DNA of 5,458 nt from Candidatus Poribacteria bacterium (lineage in GTDB: Bacteria > Poribacteria > WGA-4E > GCA-2687025). Both the position numbers and the translations under genes were made by a program. Shown piece after piece: positions 1 to 4,574 of this stretch. Every line of letters begins with the position of its first letter. Position 1 is the first letter of the stretch. The notes below the pieces were generated by a model that saw nothing but the letters and a program-made list of their open reading frames with translations, made no database searches and was not told where the DNA came from. Location: positions 1-5,458 of the forward strand of contig JAQBWJ010000206.1 in assembly GCA_027625215.1 (NCBI GenBank), in the 5' to 3' direction.

Positions 1-350
1 TCGAAGAAATAGTTCCAGCGCGGTTCCGACTGCTGATCGGCGTAGACGTGGAAGGAAAACGAGACCTCATCCGGTTCACCCAAGTTCGCCACGACACGCG
101 CGTTCGCCTCCTCCGACACGCGGAAGTTGAGCGCGTTGCCAAATCGAGCGCTTCGTTCCGCCAGCGCGACGCCGCCGCCGACCGTCGCGGTCGTCCCCGT
201 CGGCGAATAATCGCGCAACTGATCGGCGTTCAGGCGATTCATCGGCAAGTACAGAATCAACCCGTCTGTCAACTCCGCGAACATGCTCCGCGACCAGAGA
301 GTCCCGGCGCACGCAATCAGAACAAGGGCTATGCGACAAATCCGCTTCAC
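1..350 (-). CDS. Exported LamG/concanavalin-like domain protein, N-terminal part (runs off the window)
   Basis: This gene begins with GTG at 350, reads leftward, and is still open at base 1, giving 116 residues. An in-frame TGA at 363-365 and a Shine-Dalgarno-like GAGAGGA 7 nt upstream fix the start. Residues 1-24 look like a signal peptide: a basic start (KRICR), a hydrophobic run (IALVLIACAGTLW) and a plausible cleavage after SMFA, so export is expected. What follows resembles the opening of LamG-like (concanavalin-type) jelly-roll domains found in many environmental bacteria: DGLILYLPMN, then DYSPTGTTATVGGG, FGNALNF, and a strand EVSFSFHVYA with an aromatic-rich RWNYFF. Such domains commonly bind carbohydrate or protein surfaces, but the ligand and the rest of the protein are unknown here. 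It is divergent from the sigma-factor gene and shares a 126-bp intergenic region with it. The export call is fairly safe; the fold call rests on motif resemblance only. Confidence 0.72.
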   Translation of the reverse strand, partial: MKRICRIALVLIACAGTLWSRSMFAELTDGLILYLPMNRLNADQLRDYSPTGTTATVGGGVALAERSARFGNALNFRVSEEANARVVANLGEPDEVSFSFHVYADQQSEPRWNYFF

Positions 351-357
351 GACAGCG

Positions 358-364
358 TCCTCTC
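358..364 (-). promoter_or_regulatory. Ribosome binding site for the LamG-like gene, supports a GTG start
   Basis: GAGAGGA on the minus strand lies 7 nt before the GTG at 350. The next in-frame ATG is at residue 23, inside the signal peptide, and would destroy it. The GTG is therefore the likely start. Confidence 0.6.
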
Positions 365-380
365 ATCCGACTTCCATAAC

Positions 381-409
381 TTGACACCGATGTAAGGTTA
401 TGGTAGCAT
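381..409 (+). promoter_or_regulatory. Sigma-70 type promoter with extended -10, drives the sigma-factor gene
   Basis: A perfect -35 box TTGACA (381-386) is followed by a 17-nt spacer and TAGCAT (404-409), which matches four of six -10 positions. TGG directly precedes the -10 and gives the extended -10 TG dinucleotide. Transcription would start near 416, leaving an untranslated leader of about 60 nt before the ATG at 477. The site sits in the divergent intergenic region, so a regulator bound here could affect the LamG-like gene as well. I saw no equally good promoter for that gene on the other strand. Confidence 0.6.
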
Positions 410-476
410 AGTCTCGAAGCGATTCTCCATATGAGCCTGTCCTCATCGTTCAAACGGACGGAAAAGGAGCGCGATC

Positions 477-1520
477 ATGGCACTTCACTCGGATATCCCA
501 CATCAAGGTCGATCCGCGACGCACGCCGACGGAAACGCCATGTCCTGCATCCACGTCGATCAAGAGAAACCAACGGGTAAGCGCGTCTCCGTCAAGGCGA
601 TGCCGATGATCGAGAAGCCGTATAAACGACCGTCCGACAAGAAACCGACCAAATCGTCGCGTCGTCGCAAGAAGACGCCGTCGGGCGATACGTCCGACAC
701 GATCACCTCTTGGTTCCAGCAGATCGGTCAGTACGAGAACCTGACGCGCGAGGAAGAAATCGAACTCGCCAAGCGGATCCAAGAAGGCGACGAGGACGCG
801 AAGCGCATCATGATCGTCTCGAACCTACGTCTCGTCGTCAGCATTGCGACGAAGTATCGCGGGTACAACGTGCCCTTCTCCGACCTGATCCAAGAGGGCA
901 ACATCGGGCTGATGCGCGCCGTCGAGAAGTTCGACCACACGCGCGGCTTCCGATTCAGCACCTACGCGAGTTGGTGGATCCGTCAGGCGATCATTCGGTC
1001 GTTGAATCGATCCGCCCGCATGATCCGCTTCCCAAACTATATTATCACGCGCCTCTCCAAACTCGAAGACACGGTGACGCGACTGACGCAGGAGTTGGGG
1101 CGCGAGCCGAGCATCAAGGAGCTCGCGCGCGAATTGGAAATCCCGGAGGACAAGGCGGAGCAACTCGTCAGTCTGCCGAACGAGCCCATTTCGCTCGACC
1201 TCGATACGAGCCGCAACGACGACGCCTCGCTCCACTTGCGCGAGCAGATCGTTGACACGCGGACCGAGACGGAAAACGGCGTCCAGCGCGTCGAACTGCG
1301 GATGGGGCTGGAAGAAGCGCTGAAGCAGTTGACGCCCCGCGAGGCGGACGTGCTTCGACTCCGCTTCGGGTTTGACGACGGACACGAGCGCACGCTCCGC
1401 GAAGTCGGCGAAAAACTCGACCTGACCCGCGAGCGCATCCGCCAAATCGAAGGCGAAGCGTTGGGTAAACTACAGGAACTGATCGGTAGAACGCCGGAGT
1501 ACGAGGCGTCCGCCGGATGA
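477..1520 (+). CDS. Sigma-70 family RNA polymerase sigma factor, RpoD/SigA-like (group 1 or 2)
   Basis: This 347-residue protein directs RNA polymerase to promoters. The ATG has AAAAGGAG 7 nt upstream. Residues 1-72 form a basic extension (including KKPTKSSRRRKK) with no recognisable region 1.1. Region 1.2 spans about 74-105, and region 2 about 107-186 with NLRLVVSIATKY, DLIQEGNIGLMRAVEKFD and FSTYASWWIRQ. Region 3 spans about 187-260, and region 4 about 276-335 with the helix-turn-helix LREVGEKLDLTRERIRQIE. By my alignment to E. coli RpoD, the -10 melting aromatics (F160, Y163, W166, W167) and the -35 reading residues (R318, E319, R322) are kept. Positions matching T440, H455 and E458, which read the -10 and extended -10, are I173, Y188 and T191. 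The size and conserved core rule out an ECF factor. I cannot tell whether it is the housekeeping or a stationary-phase-like sigma. Confidence 0.95.
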   Translation: MALHSDIPHQGRSATHADGNAMSCIHVDQEKPTGKRVSVKAMPMIEKPYKRPSDKKPTKSSRRRKKTPSGDTSDTITSWFQQIGQYENLTREEEIELAKRIQEGDEDAKRIMIVSNLRLVVSIATKYRGYNVPFSDLIQEGNIGLMRAVEKFDHTRGFRFSTYASWWIRQAIIRSLNRSARMIRFPNYIITRLSKLEDTVTRLTQELGREPSIKELARELEIPEDKAEQLVSLPNEPISLDLDTSRNDDASLHLREQIVDTRTETENGVQRVELRMGLEEALKQLTPREADVLRLRFGFDDGHERTLREVGEKLDLTRERIRQIEGEALGKLQELIGRTPEYEASAG

Positions 1521-1533
1521 CGCGACTTGGGAG

Positions 1534-1554
1534 AGAGCGGAATCGTTCCGCTCT
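1534..1554 (+). terminator. Perfect 9-bp hairpin after the sigma gene, no U tract
   Basis: AGAGCGGAA pairs with TTCCGCTCT around a TCG loop, 13 nt beyond the sigma stop codon and upstream of the promoter of the next gene. The placement suits a terminator, but the following bases (ACCCGG) are not U-rich, so it is at best a non-canonical one. It could instead protect the 3' end of the message. Confidence 0.45.
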
Positions 1555-1596
1555 ACCCGGTCGCCGTTCCGCGATGCTGTGGCGACGCCGCGACTT

Positions 1597-1626
1597 TTGA
1601 CTTTCGGGCGACGTTACGCCTATACT
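1597..1626 (+). promoter_or_regulatory. Sigma-70 type promoter for the MerR-family gene
   Basis: TTGACT (1597-1602) and TATACT (1621-1626) each match five of six consensus positions and are separated by 18 nt. Transcription would begin near 1633, leaving about 45 nt of leader. The spacer is slightly longer than ideal. MerR-family proteins typically act on promoters with long spacers (19-20 nt), so this is borderline. Inverted arms TTACG (1614-1618) and CGTAA (1632-1636) flank the -10 and could be an operator. The promoter lies after a possible GTG start at 1579, which argues for the later ATG. Confidence 0.55.
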
Positions 1627-1677
1627 GACGCCGTAAGGCTTCCGAACAGCACATCCCATACAGGAAACGCAACGCAC

Positions 1678-2211
1678 ATGGCGGCAAAGGGCTGCTCGCG
1701 CCAAACGAGCAACGACGAACAGAAACTGCTGAGGATCGGCGAAATCGCCTCGCTGACCGACACGACTCTCCGAACGCTTCACTACTACGAAGAACTCGGA
1801 CTGATCACCCCCGCGAAGCGCACCAAGGGCGGTTTCCGCATGTACCACCCGGACGCGCTCAAGGAGGTGCAATACATCCAGTACCTGCGCGGCTTGGGGT
1901 TGGAACTTCCGCAAGTCCAGTCGGTGCTGGAGGCGCGTCGCGTTGAAGAAGGCGAGTCCGCGACGAACCTGCGTTGCGTCGTGGAGAAGGAAGTCCGCCG
2001 CGTCAAGTCTCAGATATACCGCTACTGCCGATTGCGCGACGAACTCGAAGCGACGCTGGAAATGCTGCGAGAGTGCGAAAGTCGCGGCTGCGCCGAAACG
2101 CCCGGCGGCGTCTGCTGTCCCAACTGTCCCGTCGTCTGCGACCGCGAACTCGTCCCTACGATCTTCCAACCGACCGATCTTCGCATTCGTCCGAATACGA
2201 ACGCAGACTGA
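1678..2211 (+). CDS. MerR-family transcriptional regulator with cysteine-rich C terminus
   Basis: This 177-residue protein has the MerR architecture. The N-terminal winged helix-turn-helix runs from about 17 to 86 (LLRIGEIASLTDTTLRTLHY, YYEELGLITP, then GGFRMYHPDALKEVQYIQYL). A long dimerisation helix follows at about 97-132. The tail carries many cysteines: C100 at the start of the dimer helix, C117, C133, C138, then C146, C147, C150 and C154 in VCCPNCPVVCDRE. MerR-family proteins activate promoters by untwisting the spacer when an effector binds. In the metal sensors a cysteine near the start of this helix and a C-terminal cysteine loop hold the metal, so sensing of a thiophilic metal or a redox signal is plausible but not proven. 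The ATG at 1678 is chosen because an upstream GTG (1579) precedes the promoter and only adds a non-conserved stretch. Its ribosome site is weak (AGGA, 12 nt away). No metal pump is visible nearby. Confidence 0.88.
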   Translation: MAAKGCSRQTSNDEQKLLRIGEIASLTDTTLRTLHYYEELGLITPAKRTKGGFRMYHPDALKEVQYIQYLRGLGLELPQVQSVLEARRVEEGESATNLRCVVEKEVRRVKSQIYRYCRLRDELEATLEMLRECESRGCAETPGGVCCPNCPVVCDRELVPTIFQPTDLRIRPNTNAD

Positions 2212-2284
2212 TCGTCTCACCGAACATCACTTTTATTGCCATCCCTCTTGCGATCTGTTGAACAGCGTCCCATTTGAGGTGGAT

Positions 2285-2330
2285 GTTGTTGCGTCGCGCC
2301 TTTAATTCGCTGAAGGCGCGACGCAATAAC
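2285..2330 (+). terminator. Long stem-loop downstream of the MerR gene (terminator or dispersed palindromic repeat)
   Basis: Bases 2289-2302 pair perfectly with 2313-2326 (14 bp, TTGCGTCGCGCCTT against AAGGCGCGACGCAA). One G-T wobble and three more pairs extend the stem to 2285-2302 with 2313-2330, around a 10-nt loop. It begins 73 nt after the MerR stop. There is no U run after it on either strand, so a classic intrinsic terminator is not supported. The length and perfection fit either a strong 3' end structure or a member of an intergenic palindromic repeat family. Confidence 0.5.
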
Positions 2331-2426
2331 CCGTCGGGTTGCGCGTCTTGCTGGGGTACGCTATGCTCCCCGTCGCTGGTTTAAGTCGGCGTCGGATGGC
2401 GTCGGGGCGCGCGTGCGGTTCAAGCG

Positions 2427-2461
2427 CGATACCGCCGAACGGATCGCCTTGCGCGGTATCG
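2427..2461. repeat. Inverted repeat, 9-bp arms
   Basis: CGATACCGC (2427-2435) is the exact reverse complement of GCGGTATCG (2453-2461), with 17 nt between them. It lies in the leader of the oxoamine synthase gene and could form a hairpin or serve as an operator. No function is assigned. Confidence 0.4.
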
Positions 2462-2538
2462 ACTTACCTTGAACCTGCCGTATTCGGTTGTCTTGCCCGA
2501 AGGGAAACGCCTCAGCATTGTTTTGAGCGTGTTGGTTT

Positions 2539-2576
2539 CGAGAACGATCCCCCCTGAGCGCGTCGGTGCGTTCTCG
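2539..2576. repeat. Inverted repeat, 8-bp arms, just before the oxoamine synthase ribosome site
   Basis: CGAGAACG (2539-2546) is the exact reverse complement of CGTTCTCG (2569-2576), with 22 nt between them. The right arm ends 21 nt before the Shine-Dalgarno sequence, so folding of this element could influence translation, or it could be a protein binding site. Arms this short may also be chance. Confidence 0.3.
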
Positions 2577-2597
2577 GCAGTATCACCTTGCGCCCGT

Positions 2598-2603
2598 GAG
2601 GAG
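2598..2603 (+). promoter_or_regulatory. Ribosome binding site that sets the oxoamine synthase start
   Basis: GAGGAG lies 6 nt before the ATG at 2610. The frame is open back to a TTG at 2469, but that TTG has no ribosome site and the extra 47 residues resemble nothing in the family. The ATG at 2610 is therefore preferred. Confidence 0.7.
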
Positions 2604-2609
2604 ACGCGG

Positions 2610-3800
2610 ATGGACTTGTTTGCCAAGTGTCGTGAGTTTCATGATTACATTGAGAATCATGAAGCGGTCGTTCAGGGGTACAACCCGTTCTTTGTGCCGA
2701 ACCGCGCCGTCTCCGCGACCGAAACGATAGTGGATGGCGAATCGAAACTGATGATCGGTTCCAACAACTACTTGGGACTGACGCACCACCCCAAAGTGTT
2801 GGAAGCCGCGCGCGACGCCCTGATGAAATACGGTAGCGGGTGCACTGGCAGCCGTTTCCTGAACGGCACGCTCGACCTACACGTCGAGTTGGAGGAACGG
2901 CTCGCCGCGTTTGTCGGAAAGCCCGGCGCGTTGGTGTTCAGCACGGGGTATCAGACGAATCTCGGCACGCTCCACAGCCTGCTCGGACGGAAAGATGTCG
3001 CGTTCATCGACGCCGACAGCCACGCCTGCATCGTGGACGGCGTGCTCGTCTCGCGCGGCGAGATGGAACGCTTCAAGCACAACGACATGGATGACTTCGA
3101 GCGCAAGATCAAGGACACGGAGGTGTCCGGCGGTTCCCTCGTGGCGACGGACGGCGTGTTCAGCATGAGCGGCGCGATCTGCGACCTGCCGGGACTGTTG
3201 AACGTCTCGCAACGTCACGGCGTCCGCTCAATGGTGGACGACGCCCACTCCATCGGCGTGCTGGGACCCACCGGAGCGGGCACGGCGGAGCATTTCGGAG
3301 AGACGGAGCGCGTCGATCTCATCACGGCGACGTTCAGCAAATCGTTCGCGTGCATCGGCGGGTTCGTCGCGGCGGATGAGGACGTGATCACGTTCCTAAA
3401 GTTCCGCGCGCGCAGTTTCATCTTCAGCGCGAGTATGCCTCCGAGCGCGGTTGCGACGGTGATCGCCGCGCTCGACGTGATCGAATCGGAACCGGAACGC
3501 CGCGAGCAACTCTGGAAGAACGCGCGGATGATGCACGACGGGTTGCGCGGACTCGGTTTCAACATCGGCGACACGGAAACGCCCATCGTGCCGGTCATCA
3601 TCGGCGACGACATGAAGACGTTCATCTTCTGGAAGTCGTTGTTGGACGCGGGCATTTTTGCGAACTCGGCGGTCAGCCCCGCCGTGCCCGCGAACTCGGC
3701 GCGCATCCGCACGAGTTACACCGCCGCTCACACGGAGGAGCAACTTTCCTTCGTGCTCGAAACGTTTGAGAGGATCGGGAAGCAACTCGGTGTGATCTGA
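2610..3800 (+). CDS. Alpha-oxoamine synthase (PLP-dependent), serine-palmitoyltransferase-like
   Basis: This 396-residue cytosolic enzyme belongs to the family that condenses an amino acid with an acyl-CoA and releases CO2 (BioF, KBL, SPT, ALAS). Visible family marks are SNNYLGLTHHPKV (51-63), YGSGCTGSRFLNGTLDLHVE (74-93), the ring-stacking His of DADSHAC (H138), VDDAH with D210 and H213, the PLP lysine in TFSKSFACIGGF (K244), and ARIRTSY with R367. BioF and KBL usually have GKALG around the lysine. FSKS followed by GGF, together with GCTGSRFLNGTLDLH and FIFSASMPP, is what I associate with bacterial serine palmitoyltransferase and its close relatives. Serine plus a long-chain acyl-CoA is thus the leading guess, giving a sphingoid base precursor. 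The last residues (RIGKQLGVI) are KBL-like, so glycine C-acetyltransferase remains possible. No biotin, threonine-degradation or sphingolipid partner gene is in the window. Length is normal and no key residue is missing. Confidence 0.92.
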   Translation: MDLFAKCREFHDYIENHEAVVQGYNPFFVPNRAVSATETIVDGESKLMIGSNNYLGLTHHPKVLEAARDALMKYGSGCTGSRFLNGTLDLHVELEERLAAFVGKPGALVFSTGYQTNLGTLHSLLGRKDVAFIDADSHACIVDGVLVSRGEMERFKHNDMDDFERKIKDTEVSGGSLVATDGVFSMSGAICDLPGLLNVSQRHGVRSMVDDAHSIGVLGPTGAGTAEHFGETERVDLITATFSKSFACIGGFVAADEDVITFLKFRARSFIFSASMPPSAVATVIAALDVIESEPERREQLWKNARMMHDGLRGLGFNIGDTETPIVPVIIGDDMKTFIFWKSLLDAGIFANSAVSPAVPANSARIRTSYTAAHTEEQLSFVLETFERIGKQLGVI

Positions 3801-3829
3801 ACCCGCATCAACCTAACGCCAATCATCAA

Positions 3830-3858
3830 CGAAGGGGCGACTGGCGGTCGCCCCTTCG
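3830..3858. terminator. Bidirectional terminator hairpin between convergent genes
   Basis: CGAAGGGGCGAC pairs perfectly with GTCGCCCCTTCG (12 bp) around a 5-nt loop, TGGCG. It lies 29 nt after the oxoamine synthase stop and 28 nt after the end of the opposing gene. The placement between tail-to-tail genes strongly suggests termination for both. Neither side has a clean U run, although the minus-strand continuation (GTTGATGATTGG) is somewhat T-rich. Confidence 0.7.
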
Positions 3859-3874
3859 CCGTTCACTGAACGGC
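3858..3874. repeat. 17-nt palindrome abutting the terminator hairpin
   Basis: GCCGTTCA and TGAACGGC are reverse complements around a single C. It could fold as a 6-bp hairpin with a 5-nt loop or act as a symmetrical binding site. It shares one base with the larger hairpin and probably forms part of the same termination region, facing the minus-strand transcript. Confidence 0.45.
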
Positions 3875-3886
3875 AACGACAAGGCG

Positions 3887-4564
3887 TTATTTGAAGCGAC
3901 TGAGCGCGTCGCGCACTTTTTCGTAAGCGTCCACCGTGACAACCGCGCCGTGTCCGACGACGAGCCGTTCGATCTCAAACTCGAGGATGCGGTCGCAGGA
4001 GCGACGGAAGGCGACTTTGTCTTTCGTCAGGAACCGGAACAGGCGCGAGACGGCTAATTCCCCGCCGCTTCCGAAGCCCGCCAACTTATAGAAGCGCTTG
4101 TCCCAGCGCGTGCGACCGGGCGCGTCGGCAAGGTTGAACATCAGGTCGGCGACGAACAGCGTCTTGTTCAACTCGTCGTAAACGACCGTTTCATGCACCT
4201 TCGGCATCCCCTCAACCGTGACGGCGATCAGGTCGTCGGGAAGCGCGTCCGTTGCGTTACGCACAATGCGCTCTTCGGGACACTCCAACGCCAGTCCCGG
4301 CGGGGCGATCACCTTCGCGTCGGGGTAGGCGGCGCACCAATCGTTCGCGTGGTTGTCGTGGAACAGGCTTGGGACCATGAAGCAGGAGACTTCTCCCGTC
4401 GCGGCGAGGACATCCTTCAGTTCGGACGGCAGACGGTTGGGACCATAGATGAACAGGCTGTCGTCATCCAACCGAATGACGCCCATCATCCGGTCGAACT
4501 TCGCTCCCAAGAACTCGAACGGTTCCAAGTTTGTCCACACGCCGTCCACCCATTGCGTCAGCAT
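3887..4564 (-). CDS. DUF4336-like protein of the metallo-beta-lactamase fold
   Basis: This 225-residue protein has no signal peptide. It resembles DUF4336, a branch of the metallo-beta-lactamase fold: EPFEFLGAKFDRMMGVIRL (14-32), then a GPNRLPSEL segment, VPSLFHDNHANDW (64-76), YPDAKVIAPPGL, FVADLMFN with D140, and VVGHGAVV with H205. The usual HxHxDH zinc motif is absent. In its place is a spaced H69, H72, D75 pattern, while the later Asp and His positions are kept, so the metal site is altered or lost. The biochemical role is unknown. The ATG at 4564 is preferred over an in-frame TTG at 4597 because it has AAGGGA upstream and begins just before conserved sequence. It follows trpF by 10 nt, its ribosome site abutting the trpF stop, so the two are probably cotranscribed and translationally coupled. 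The family call is by recall of motifs. Confidence 0.78.
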   Translation of the reverse strand: MLTQWVDGVWTNLEPFEFLGAKFDRMMGVIRLDDDSLFIYGPNRLPSELKDVLAATGEVSCFMVPSLFHDNHANDWCAAYPDAKVIAPPGLALECPEERIVRNATDALPDDLIAVTVEGMPKVHETVVYDELNKTLFVADLMFNLADAPGRTRWDKRFYKLAGFGSGGELAVSRLFRFLTKDKVAFRRSCDRILEFEIERLVVGHGAVVTVDAYEKVRDALSRFK

Positions 4565-4574
4565 GGTTGTCCCT

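Larger units (their letters stand above)
2212..2609. other. Gene-free leader region between the MerR gene and the oxoamine synthase gene
   Basis: I see no credible gene in these roughly 400 bases. The reading frames here show no recognisable protein motif and no ribosome site. The stretch holds an 18-bp near-perfect hairpin at 2285-2330, a GGCGTCGG direct repeat with a 10-nt period (2388-2395 and 2398-2405), a 9-bp inverted repeat at 2427-2461, and an 8-bp inverted repeat at 2539-2576. A weak promoter candidate is TTGCGC (2339-2344) with TATGCT (2362-2367) 17 nt later. If it is used, the next gene has a leader of about 235 nt containing two of the inverted repeats. No known riboswitch was recognised. 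Confidence 0.4.

Noticed and set aside
76..453. 125-residue open frame on the minus strand overlapping the LamG-like gene
   Set aside because: It is arginine-rich, has no motif, and is out of frame with the signal-peptide gene that has the good ribosome site. It is a GC-rich shadow.
1579..1677. N-terminal extension of the MerR gene from a GTG at 1579
   Set aside because: It lies upstream of and across the best promoter (1597-1626), has no ribosome site, and adds 33 residues unlike any MerR N terminus.
825..2220. Long minus-strand open frames opposite the sigma and MerR genes
   Set aside because: They mirror strongly conserved plus-strand genes, are compositionally odd, and lack start signals.
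2353..2371. GGGG...CCCC hairpin around TATGCT
   Set aside because: It has only four pairs with a mismatched interior, which is expected by chance at this GC content.
2405..2430. tRNA-like T-loop GGTTCAAGC
   Set aside because: The base needed to close the T stem does not pair, and there is no matching acceptor, D or anticodon arm.
2469..2609. N-terminal extension of the oxoamine synthase from a TTG at 2469
   Set aside because: There is no ribosome site, no family resemblance, and a strong GAGGAG 6 nt before the ATG at 2610.
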